The position numbers and the translations under genes were made by a program. 29,870 nucleotides of DNA from an uncultured Akkermansia sp. Its GTDB lineage: Bacteria > Verrucomicrobiota > Verrucomicrobiia > Verrucomicrobiales > Akkermansiaceae. The stretch lies in the NCBI GenBank assembly GCA_904501915.1, contig CAJGCV010000015.1, positions 1 to 29,870 of the forward strand, read 5' to 3'. Of this stretch, positions 22,644-29,870 are shown piece after piece (the first letter of the stretch is position 1; each line of letters starts with the position of its first letter). The notes under the pieces are model-generated. The model did no database searches. It had not been told where the DNA came from and was given only the letters and a program-made list of their open reading frames with translations.

Positions 22644-23375
22644 ATGCAGATGCAGCCCCTACAGAACGGTGTATTGCCGGAGTCTGTTACCCTCTGGGTT
22701 GACCCCGTTCCCCGCACCGGATATCAGAATATGGCGGCAGATGAATTGCTGACCCGCAGGCCGGAGTCATGGCTTCGCATCTATGGCTGGGGGCGGCCGG
22801 CAGTGAGTTTCGGTTATTTTGATACGGCCACGGAGGCCTCTTCCATATTCCCTGGTGCCGTGGAGTACATACGCCGCTGGACTGGTGGGGGAATTGTCGA
22901 CCACCGTATTGGTTACACATACACGGTGACGCTTCCAGGCAAGGAAAATCTTATGTATCCGCCGGCAGAGCAACTTTACCTGTGGATTCATGGTGCCTTG
23001 GCTGAAGCTCTGCAGCAGAGCGGGGTGCATTGCACGCTCCTTACAGAGGACGCGCCGGATGGAGGTCGTGCATGTTGGGCCAGTCCCGTAAAAAGTGATA
23101 TTGTAGATGCCGCCGGTCGTAAACTGGCAGGGGCTGGGCAGCGCCGTTACAAGGGGGCTGTGCTGCACCAGGGGCTTATTCAGCAGTGTGAACCCACAGA
23201 CGGCTGGCAGGTGAAGCTGGCGCATGCTCTGGCACCTGCTGTGCGTATTGTAGAGGGCGCAGAACCATATGCCGGATTTAACGAGGAATTGGAGGCGCTT
23301 TGTAAATCCAAGTATGAGACGTCCGAGTGGAATGACGAGAGCCATGGACGCCGGAAACCTTCAGGCCGAGCTTGA
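22644..23375 (+). CDS. Lipoate/octanoate protein ligase family (BPL/LPL domain)
   Basis: This 243-residue protein has the BPL_LplA_LipB fold signatures: RRWTGGG at residues 77-83 for the adenylate/acyl site, and AAGRKLAGAGQRRYKGAVLHQG, with the likely catalytic Lys160. A cysteine at 144 (RACWASP) lies where LipM-type octanoyltransferases carry their nucleophile. The protein may therefore move octanoate from acyl carrier protein to a lipoyl domain rather than activate free lipoate. No lipA or dehydrogenase genes are adjacent. It sits 9 bp downstream of the pseudopilins, an unexpected neighbour, and its stop lies immediately before a strong hairpin. Confidence 0.78.
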   Translation: MQMQPLQNGVLPESVTLWVDPVPRTGYQNMAADELLTRRPESWLRIYGWGRPAVSFGYFDTATEASSIFPGAVEYIRRWTGGGIVDHRIGYTYTVTLPGKENLMYPPAEQLYLWIHGALAEALQQSGVHCTLLTEDAPDGGRACWASPVKSDIVDAAGRKLAGAGQRRYKGAVLHQGLIQQCEPTDGWQVKLAHALAPAVRIVEGAEPYAGFNEELEALCKSKYETSEWNDESHGRRKPSGRA

Positions 23376-23377
23376 GT

Positions 23378-23422
23378 AAACAGGAATCCCCCGCTTCTGA
23401 GAGAAGCGGGGGATTCCTGTTT
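23378..23422. terminator. Bidirectional hairpin terminator between convergent genes
   Basis: A perfect 18-bp stem (23381-23398 with 23402-23419) closes on a 3-nt GAG loop and extends through AAA/TT(T) to about 20-21 bp. It starts 2 bp after the ligase stop and faces the lipoprotein gene that ends at 23443. The A- and T-flanks make it usable from both strands. Confidence 0.88.
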
Positions 23423-23442
23423 ATACGTATATTTGAAAATGA

Positions 23443-24138
23443 TTATTTGTTATGCTTGGCGCGGTAGTCGGCCCAGTTGATTTCCTGCGTCTTAGCAGTG
23501 AAGAATCCGTCTTTATCTTCAGTGAGCTCAATGCCGGCGGCTGTGAGGTCGTCTTTCCTTGTCAGGATGGCAGCCATGGAGAGGGCGTCCGGACGTGCGT
23601 TGATGAGGTTGCACCCCGCCTTCTGCCAGATAGCAAGTTCTTCATCAGTAATGCTGCCTTCTTTGGCGTTAAGGAAGAAGTTGGTCATTTCTGCAATTAC
23701 AAGCGGGTGGATGTACATGAGGTACGGATGCCAGTCTGCAGGGTCGTTTCCGAATGCGAGGTCAACACCTTTCTGCTGGAGCTCGTTCCAGATGCCAATG
23801 TTGATTTTTTCACATGTCAACTCATGCCCCTCGGGTAATTCGGCGTATACACGGGCAACTGTTTCGAAAAGCTGCTCCTTGTCCTTGATTGGCATTTTGG
23901 CGTATTTCATGACGGCATCTGTGCGGTCAAAGACATCCCACTCAAGAGCTTCCGGACCGGTGATGACAATGTTCTGGTATGTTACCGGTGCGTTTTCATC
24001 TGTGCTGATAGCACCAGCCTTGGCCTCCATTATGGGGGATGAAAAATCAGGAACTTCAATTTGAATGATATTGCGGGGCGTTTGCTGGCATGCGCTCAGC
24101 ATGATGGCTGCAAGTATGGCTGGAGCAAGTCGTTTCAT
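23443..24138 (-). CDS. Predicted lipoprotein of unknown function
   Basis: This 231-residue protein has a clear lipoprotein signal: a short basic start, a hydrophobic core and the lipobox LSAC with lipidated Cys17. The mature part is acidic and mostly helical, with no domain I recognise. It contains AFGNDPADWHPYLMYIHP near residues 130-145 and an aromatic DxxWADY-like tail. It is probably anchored to the outer membrane, because position +2 after Cys is Gln, not Asp. It is transcribed alone from a strong promoter 8 bp from its start codon and faces the hairpin at its end. Confidence 0.72.
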   Translation of the reverse strand: MKRLAPAILAAIMLSACQQTPRNIIQIEVPDFSSPIMEAKAGAISTDENAPVTYQNIVITGPEALEWDVFDRTDAVMKYAKMPIKDKEQLFETVARVYAELPEGHELTCEKINIGIWNELQQKGVDLAFGNDPADWHPYLMYIHPLVIAEMTNFFLNAKEGSITDEELAIWQKAGCNLINARPDALSMAAILTRKDDLTAAGIELTEDKDGFFTAKTQEINWADYRAKHNK

Positions 24139-24146
24139 ACGCGCGC

Positions 24147-24175
24147 ATTATATGCTTTATTATATGGCTGGTCAA
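24147..24175 (-). promoter_or_regulatory. Strong sigma70 promoter of the lipoprotein gene, leaderless layout
   Basis: On the minus strand, TTGACC (24170-24175), a 17-bp spacer and a perfect TATAAT (24147-24152) are followed by 8 bp (GCGCGCGT) and the ATG at 24138. The transcription start should coincide with the start codon or lie within one base of it. Confidence 0.8.
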
Positions 24176-24187
24176 GCCGCTAAAAAG

Positions 24188-24225
24188 AAAAAATGCCGCA
24201 GTTGTTATCGCTGCGGCATTTTTTT
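24188..24225. terminator. Terminator of the efflux operon (symmetrical)
   Basis: ATGCCGCAG (24193-24201) pairs with CTGCGGCAT (24211-24219) around a 9-nt loop, with A and T tracts on the two sides that make it function in either direction. It lies 18 bp beyond the RND gene stop on the minus strand and insulates the lipoprotein promoter from the efflux operon. Confidence 0.85.
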
Positions 24226-24242
24226 AGTTTTCTGGTTCGGGT

Positions 24243-27200
24243 TTACGGGAGTTTTTCTCCTTTGGCTTTGCTGGCTGTCCAGTCACGCATGCGGGCAAAG
24301 ACGGAATAGAGCCCGGGCACCATGAAGATGCCGAAGACGGTTGCCAGCAGCATGCCGCTGAACGTGGTTACGCCGATTTCGATACGGCTGGCAGCACCGG
24401 AGCCGGAGGCCACTACAAGCGGGAATACACCAAAGAGGAAGGAAACGGCGGTCATGAGCACGGCGCGGTAGCGCATGCTGGCGCCGTTGAGGGCAGCTTG
24501 TTTCACGGGCACGCCCTCAGCATGGTTTTCCTTGCTGAATTCGACCATGAGAATGGCGTTCTTGGCCGCCAGACCAATGAGCATGAGCAGCCCCAGCTGC
24601 ACGTAAATGGACATGGAGAGCCCGAAGAGCTGTGCTCCCATGAGTGCGCCCATGGTTGCTACACTGACGGAGAGCATCACAGGCACCGGCGTGGTCCAGC
24701 TTTCGTACTGAGCCACGAGGAAGAGGTAGGCAAAGAGCATGGCCATGGCAATGAGCGGGCCGATTTTGCCGTCGTTCTGGCGTTCCTGGTAGGAGAGGTC
24801 CTTCCAGCTTACTTCCCAGAGCAGGTTGCGGCCTGCGGCCTTTTCTTCCTTGTTCATTTCTGCAATGGTATCTTCAATGAGCTGCATAATCTGCCCGGAA
24901 CCCACACCCATGGCCGGTGTTACGGAGATATCGGCGCTCATGTACTGGTTGAAGCGGTTGTAGCGCCCCGGACCCATGCGGTAGGACAGGGTGCATACTG
25001 CTGAAAGCGGCACCATTTCACCTTTTTCGCTGCGTACCATCTGGTTCAGAATATCATCTGCCGTGCGGCGGTCTGTGGTGCCGCCCTGAATCTGTACCTT
25101 GAAGTTGAACCCGTTAAGCGTGAAGTCATTCACGTAGGAGGATGCCATGACGCTCTGCAGCGTGCGGAAAATGCTGTCTGCCGGGATATGGAGAGACTGA
25201 GCTTTTTCCCGGTTGATTTCGAGGTGAATCTGCGGGGTTTCGGCATCGTATTCACTGCGTGTGCGGGAAACGAGGTCCTGGCGTGTCATGAGTCGTTCCT
25301 GCACTTCTTTCACGGCGTTGCCCAGGTCCTGCGGGGTGGCATCGCCGGAAACCTGCAGCACCGCAGACACACCGCCGGCAATACCCAGACCGCGAATGGC
25401 GGGCGGGGTCACGGCCATGACGCTGGCCTGGGGAATATCGGCACAGGCTGCATTGATTTTCTCTGCAATGCGGCTGGCGTGCATATCCGGGCTTGTGCGT
25501 TCGCTCCAGTGCTTGAGCAGCACAATCATCATGCCGCTGTGCTCGCCGGAACCACTGGCAAAGCTGTAGCCGCTCTGGGCGGTTACCATATCCACGCCGG
25601 GCATGCCGATAACGCGTTTTTCAATCTGGCGCATCACTTTATCGGTGCGTTGTTTGGCGGTGGCTGTGCCTTCCATGGTTACCATCACAAAGAGACTGCC
25701 TTTGTCTTCCGTGGGAATAAAGGAGTTATTGAGCGCCGGCGGGTTGAGCAGGCGCATAGGGCTGATGCTGCCGGCCGCTGCGGGCGGTGCATCATTGCCT
25801 GCGATTTGCTGCCAGGCGGCGGGTGCGCCGGCAAAGTATACATAGTTACCGCCTATGACCAGCAGCAGACAGAGTATGGTGAGCCAGGCATGGCGTACCA
25901 GAATGCCTGCCCCCCACAGGTAAATGCGGCGGCTGGTTTCCAGAATCTGGTTAAACGGCCAGAAAAGCACAGCTGCCAGTTTGTTCGGCTTGGTGCCTGC
26001 CGGGCGCAGAATGAGGGCGCAGAGCGCGGGGGAGAGGGTAAGTGCATTGATGGTGGAGATACAGAGTGCCACGCACATGGTCACGGAGAACTGGGTGTAA
26101 ATCACGCCCACCATACCACCGTAGAAAGCAATGGGTACATACACGGCCAGAGTCACCAGCGTGGTGGCGATAATGGCACCGGTAATCTGCTTCATGCTCT
26201 TGATGGTAGCCTCCTTGGGAGAAAGTTTCTCTTCCTGGATAATGCGCATGACGTTTTCCACTACCACAATGGCATCGTCCACCAGTGAACCAATCACCAG
26301 AATAAGGCCGAACATGGTCAGCACGTTGATGGAGTAGCCCAGCGGGTACATTATCAGGAATGCGCCCAGCAGGGAAACCGGAATGGCAATGGCCGGAATA
26401 AGCGTGGCGCGCCAGTCCTGCAGGAAAAGGTAGGTCACCAGCACCACCAGCAGCAGTGCTATGACCAGCGTCTCGATGATTTCATCCATGGTGGCATCAA
26501 TGGCCTGGGTCGGGTCATAGCCCATGCACCATTCCATGCCATCCGGGAAATTCGGCTCAATCTGGCGCATGCATTCCTGCACCTTGGCAACGGTGAGCAG
26601 GGCGTTGGCTTCATTATTCTGGTGAATAATCATGCCCACGTTGTCCTTGCCGTTCAGTCGGCTGTATCCGGTGTTGCGCTCGGCTCCCAGTTCCACCGTG
26701 GCGATGTCGCGCAGCTTGGTTACGTGGCCATCCTGCCCGCGTTTGACGATGATGTTGCCGAACTCCTCAGCCGTTTTCAAGCGGCCGGAAGCCGTTACTT
26801 TGAATGTGGCATAGGACTGAATGTCCTCAGCGCCGACAGAACCCGCGGCTGCCTGGATGTTCTGAGCCTTGATGGCTTCGCTCACATCGGCGGGGGTAAT
26901 GTTCATGGCGCTCATGCGGGTGGTGTTCATCCACACGCGCATGGAATAGTTGCGGCTGGGAATGATATCGGCGCTGGAAACGCCATCCACCTGGCAGATT
27001 TTATCCTTCACGTTCATGCGCAGCCAGTTGGAGAGCTCAAGAATGCTCATCTTGTTCTCGTCGCACATGAAGTTGAGGAAGCAGAGCATATCGCCGCTGC
27101 GTTTGTGCACATTGTAACCCGTCTGCTTGATTTCGCTGGGCAGCTTGGATTCCACGCGCTTGATGGCGTTGGAAACGTTCACCATGGCCATGTCATCATT

Positions 27201-27497
27201 TGTGCCGGAGCGGAAGATGAGCGTGAGGGAGAACGAACCGTCGTTACCGCAGGAGGAGTAGAAGTATTCCAGGTCATCCATGCCGATGAGCTGTTCTTCC
27301 ACCGGGGCGGCCACCACCTGTGCCACTTCCTCGGCACTGGCGCCGGCATAGGTCATGCGCACGGAGATAGTGGGCGGCGAAACTTCCGGATACTCGGAGA
27401 CCGGCATCTTGCTCAGGCAGAGCAGACCTCCCAGCATCATCAGAATGGAGATAACGAATGCAAACTTGGGGCGGTGAATGAAAAATGCTGAAAACAT
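24243..27497 (-). CDS. RND multidrug efflux transporter, HAE1 (AcrB/MexB) type
   Basis: This 1084-residue inner-membrane pump is proton-driven and predicted to have 12 membrane helices and two large periplasmic loops. The proton relay is intact: Asp407 and Asp408 in GSLVDDAIVVVENV fall at exactly the AcrB positions. The later Lys lies at 979 (GLAAKNAILMVEF, the counterpart of AcrB Lys940). The SFIPTEDKG element opens the second periplasmic domain. A stretch of about 30 residues (557-588, Ala/Pro-rich) is inserted between helix 7 and that element. Substrates such as drugs, bile acids or detergents are typical of the family, but the specificity cannot be read here. It follows the adaptor gene by 24 bp. 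No TolC-like gene lies in the window. Confidence 0.95.
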   Translation of the reverse strand: MFSAFFIHRPKFAFVISILMMLGGLLCLSKMPVSEYPEVSPPTISVRMTYAGASAEEVAQVVAAPVEEQLIGMDDLEYFYSSCGNDGSFSLTLIFRSGTNDDMAMVNVSNAIKRVESKLPSEIKQTGYNVHKRSGDMLCFLNFMCDENKMSILELSNWLRMNVKDKICQVDGVSSADIIPSRNYSMRVWMNTTRMSAMNITPADVSEAIKAQNIQAAAGSVGAEDIQSYATFKVTASGRLKTAEEFGNIIVKRGQDGHVTKLRDIATVELGAERNTGYSRLNGKDNVGMIIHQNNEANALLTVAKVQECMRQIEPNFPDGMEWCMGYDPTQAIDATMDEIIETLVIALLLVVLVTYLFLQDWRATLIPAIAIPVSLLGAFLIMYPLGYSINVLTMFGLILVIGSLVDDAIVVVENVMRIIQEEKLSPKEATIKSMKQITGAIIATTLVTLAVYVPIAFYGGMVGVIYTQFSVTMCVALCISTINALTLSPALCALILRPAGTKPNKLAAVLFWPFNQILETSRRIYLWGAGILVRHAWLTILCLLLVIGGNYVYFAGAPAAWQQIAGNDAPPAAAGSISPMRLLNPPALNNSFIPTEDKGSLFVMVTMEGTATAKQRTDKVMRQIEKRVIGMPGVDMVTAQSGYSFASGSGEHSGMMIVLLKHWSERTSPDMHASRIAEKINAACADIPQASVMAVTPPAIRGLGIAGGVSAVLQVSGDATPQDLGNAVKEVQERLMTRQDLVSRTRSEYDAETPQIHLEINREKAQSLHIPADSIFRTLQSVMASSYVNDFTLNGFNFKVQIQGGTTDRRTADDILNQMVRSEKGEMVPLSAVCTLSYRMGPGRYNRFNQYMSADISVTPAMGVGSGQIMQLIEDTIAEMNKEEKAAGRNLLWEVSWKDLSYQERQNDGKIGPLIAMAMLFAYLFLVAQYESWTTPVPVMLSVSVATMGALMGAQLFGLSMSIYVQLGLLMLIGLAAKNAILMVEFSKENHAEGVPVKQAALNGASMRYRAVLMTAVSFLFGVFPLVVASGSGAASRIEIGVTTFSGMLLATVFGIFMVPGLYSVFARMRDWTASKAKGEKLP

Positions 27498-27521
27498 GTT
27501 TCGGGGTAACAGGGTTGAGGG

Positions 27522-29651
27522 TTATTGAGCTTGCACGGGATAATTTTCTTCCATATCTGCCAGGTGCGAGGTGATGACCTGGTCGCCGGGGCGCAAGCCG
27601 CTGAATACAGCCACGCTGCCGTCTTCTGCCGCAGCTCCGCAGATGATGCGGCGTTCTACCGCGCGGTTGTGCCTGATGACATACACGTAGTTCCCGCGGG
27701 TATCGGTGAGCACGGCCTTTGCGGGAATGCCCAGCACCGGGTATGCTGCCTTGCGTTTCACGTGCACGCTCACCACACCGCCGGGTGCCAGGGCGCGGTC
27801 TGCATTCTGGAAAACGGCCCATACGTTCTGGGTGCCGGTTCCGGGTTGAATTTCATTGTCGCAGAAGGCAATGCTGCCTGTTTCCCTGAGCTGTTCACCG
27901 GTGGCGGTAATCAGGGTGAGTTCAGCTTGTTCTGCCAGGTTTGCCGTGCTGCCGTAGATGGAGAGGATGTCTTTTTCACTCAGCGGAAAGCGAGCGTATA
28001 TGGGGCTCAGCTGCACCAGTCGTGCCAGCGGGGTTTTGATGTCGGTCACATAGTTGCCCTTGGAAACAAGGGTGCGGCCTATGCGGCCGCCCATGGGGGC
28101 TTTGACCACGCAGCGGTTCAAATCATCCTGCGCTACAGCCAGCCTGGCCTCGGCTGCACTCCTCGCGGCCTCGAGTTCCATGAGTGTGGCTTTGGCGTTT
28201 TCGAGGTCATCCTTGCTGCTGGCCTTCATGGTAAAGAGCTTTTCCTGGCGCTCGTATTTGCTGCGGGCATCGAGGATTTTGATTTCCAGCTGGCTGATGG
28301 AGGCTTTGCAGGCATCCACTGCGGCCTGGTAGCGCGTGGTGTCTATGCGGAACAACTCTGCACCGGCTTCCACGCGGTCGCCTTCCTTGAACAAGCGCTC
28401 CTGCAGCAGACCTTGAACCAGCGGGCGCAGTTCCACCCCGTTCACGGCTTCCAGACGGGCTGTTTCAATCTTCAGCACTGTAGGGTCTGGCATTTCTTTG
28501 GGTTCTGCTACATTTACTACCACGGGAGCGAGCTCGCCGCCCTGGGCTGAGCCCGGTTCGTCCACCGCAGCATCGGAAAACACCGGGGTGACGGTGCCGC
28601 CGGGGCGCGTTTTGTGTGAGCCGTCCACCACCACTACTTCGCCGGGTTGCAAGCCATCATAGATGGATTGCAGACGCCCCTGCACGGTGCCGGTGGTTAC
28701 ATTGCGGCGCGATATCTTGTTCTGGTTATCAATCACGTAGATAAAAGCGCCCTGTGCATCGTAGTGCACGGCGGTGAGGGGGACCATGCATACTTCGCGT
28801 GTGGAGTTCAGACTTACATTCAGGGCGCCGATGCCCTGGTGGGTCAGCAGATTGTCAGGGTTGTCAAACTCTGCCCAGAGAGTGTAGGAGTCTGTACTGG
28901 CCGAGAGCTGGTTGTCTACAATAGCAATGCGCCCCGGGGTGGGATACGGGCGGCCGTTGGCTGTGGTGAGCTGCACATCGGTCACGTTGCTGATTTCTTT
29001 CGGTCCGTGGAAAATGCCGTTCACATCGTTCTGACTCAGCGGGAAACGTACATAAATCGGGTCCATCTGCATGATGGAGGTAATCTCTTCACCGCGGGTG
29101 ATGTAATTGCCTTCGCCCTTGGGCAGCCGGCCGATTTTACCGCTGATTTCAGCGTGGATATTACAATCTGCCAGGTCTTTCTGGGCACGTGTCAGTTCTG
29201 CAGCAGCGCCGGCAAGGCGTGCTTTCAGTTCCTCAACAGCAGCTTTTGCTGTTTCTGTATCTTCGCGGGAAGCCGCCTGCTGTGCTGCCAGTGCTGCGAG
29301 GCGTTGATAGCGGCTGTTGGCATACACCATCTGGGCGTTCAGCTGGGCAATGGCGGCTTCTGCCTGTTTCACCGCAGCGTCGTATCGCAGCGGGTCAATC
29401 TGCATCAGCAAATCACCAGCTTTTACCAGGGCTCCTTCCTGGAAATACACTTTGGTCAGGCGGCCTTCAACGGCTGCGCGTACTTGTACGTGGCGCATCG
29501 CTTCGGTGCGGCCGATGCTTTTGCGCACAATGCGGTCTCTGCCGGTGGCTGCCTTCTCTGCCTGAACAAAGGTGGCCATTTTTCCCGGCATCTGGGCTGT
29601 GGTCACGCCTGCAAGCGCGCACAGCAGGAAGATGTTGCGATAATTTATCAT
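27522..29651 (-). CDS. RND periplasmic adaptor, tandem fusion of two adaptor units
   Basis: This 709-residue protein is about twice the length of a usual RND adaptor (350-400). Unit 1 spans about 50-355 and unit 2 about 400-695. Each has a lipoyl half (VEGRLTKVYFQEGALVKAGD at 61-80; VQGLLQERLFKEGDRVEAGA at 412-431), a helical hairpin, the second lipoyl half, a beta-barrel opening with the parallel segments DPIYVRFPLSQNDV (197-210) and SPIYARFPLSEKDI (549-562), and a membrane-proximal domain. The linker is about 45 residues and rich in Pro, Ala and acidic residues. Only the first unit has a signal peptide (cleavage near TTA-Q20, no lipobox). Adaptors bridge the RND pump and an outer-membrane channel. 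Here one chain should supply two adaptor positions. Confidence 0.93.
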   Translation of the reverse strand: MINYRNIFLLCALAGVTTAQMPGKMATFVQAEKAATGRDRIVRKSIGRTEAMRHVQVRAAVEGRLTKVYFQEGALVKAGDLLMQIDPLRYDAAVKQAEAAIAQLNAQMVYANSRYQRLAALAAQQAASREDTETAKAAVEELKARLAGAAAELTRAQKDLADCNIHAEISGKIGRLPKGEGNYITRGEEITSIMQMDPIYVRFPLSQNDVNGIFHGPKEISNVTDVQLTTANGRPYPTPGRIAIVDNQLSASTDSYTLWAEFDNPDNLLTHQGIGALNVSLNSTREVCMVPLTAVHYDAQGAFIYVIDNQNKISRRNVTTGTVQGRLQSIYDGLQPGEVVVVDGSHKTRPGGTVTPVFSDAAVDEPGSAQGGELAPVVVNVAEPKEMPDPTVLKIETARLEAVNGVELRPLVQGLLQERLFKEGDRVEAGAELFRIDTTRYQAAVDACKASISQLEIKILDARSKYERQEKLFTMKASSKDDLENAKATLMELEAARSAAEARLAVAQDDLNRCVVKAPMGGRIGRTLVSKGNYVTDIKTPLARLVQLSPIYARFPLSEKDILSIYGSTANLAEQAELTLITATGEQLRETGSIAFCDNEIQPGTGTQNVWAVFQNADRALAPGGVVSVHVKRKAAYPVLGIPAKAVLTDTRGNYVYVIRHNRAVERRIICGAAAEDGSVAVFSGLRPGDQVITSHLADMEENYPVQAQ

Positions 29652-29870
29652 GGTTTGATTAAAAAATTCAAGATGTTGTCATCATAACATTTGAGCGAGG
29701 CTCTTGCAAGCTGCAAATAGTGACTTTTCTGGGTCTGTTTCAGATTTGCTGGTGTTTATTTCCGGTTTGGCTCGATTCAATGAAGTTAAGCCATTGAATG
29801 TCAGACTAAGAATACTCAGTGTCATAAAAAATGTATTTTTGTAAATTTATAAGCACTCTAAAATAGCGCT
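29652..29870. other. Non-coding right end with inverted repeat
   Basis: These 219 bp hold no gene that I can support. They contain the efflux promoter, then an AT-rich stretch with a perfect inverted repeat, ATTCAATG (29775-29782) and CATTGAAT (29792-29799), separated by 9 bp. The repeat could be an operator for the efflux operon or belong to a gene beyond the edge. The last 50 bp are very AT-rich. Confidence 0.5.
29681..29709 (-). promoter_or_regulatory. sigma70-type promoter of the efflux operon
   Basis: On the minus strand, TTGCAA (29704-29709), a 17-bp spacer and TATGAT (29681-29686) precede the adaptor ATG by 29 bp. This predicts a leader of about 22 nt. Confidence 0.7.

Noticed and set aside
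28647..29687. Long open frames run antisense to the adaptor and pump genes (also at 25188-26288 and 26622-27491).
   Set aside because: They are mirror frames of strongly conserved coding sequence, with His/Gly/Val-rich composition and no family motifs. The opposite strand carries the clear RND and adaptor genes.

Overview
The window is an ordinary-looking stretch of bacterial chromosome with no rRNA, tRNA, CRISPR array, insertion sequence or phage genes that I can see. It is densely coded and moderately GC-rich by eye. Several traits point to Verrucomicrobiota, possibly an Akkermansia relative. These are a secretin with an N-terminal TPR region resembling the Amuc_1098 type, pseudopilins resembling the Verru_Chthon cassette proteins, an RpoD with a long Lys/Ala-rich N-terminus, and a signal peptidase I with a large insertion. 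This assignment rests on recalled family features and no search was run.

Left part (1-4570): a leftward operon encodes an AguB-type amidohydrolase, a Gfo/Idh/MocA oxidoreductase and an HrpA-type DEAH helicase that runs off the left edge. Diverging from it is a cyclophilin-type peptidyl-prolyl isomerase. Both divergent genes have sigma70-type promoters whose -10 boxes lie 6-7 nt before the ATG, which predicts leaderless mRNAs.

Centre-left (4571-14960): all rightward. An ABC-F ATPase is followed by the principal sigma factor rpoD. Then comes a secretin gene, a single-pass membrane protein of unknown function, a DUF374 acyltransferase and folD. The last two overlap by ATGA.

Centre (14965-19990): all leftward. 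The transcriptional order is uppP (undecaprenyl-diphosphate phosphatase), lepB, a squalene/phytoene synthase, a STAS-domain protein and a DUF2851 protein. This set combines cell-envelope and isoprenoid functions.

Centre-right (20142-23422): rightward. Three pseudopilin genes and a lipoate/octanoate ligase-like gene end at a 21-bp perfect hairpin terminator.

Right part (23443-29870): leftward. It holds an orphan lipoprotein and a two-gene efflux operon: an HAE1-type RND pump, preceded by a periplasmic adaptor that is a head-to-tail fusion of two complete adaptor units in one 709-residue chain. No outer-membrane TolC partner is present. The last 219 bp are non-coding, with the efflux promoter and an 8-bp inverted repeat.

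The most unusual points are the tandem-fused adaptor, the second sigma1.1-like module in RpoD, the ~105-residue insertion between the catalytic boxes of LepB, and the recurrent leaderless promoter layout.
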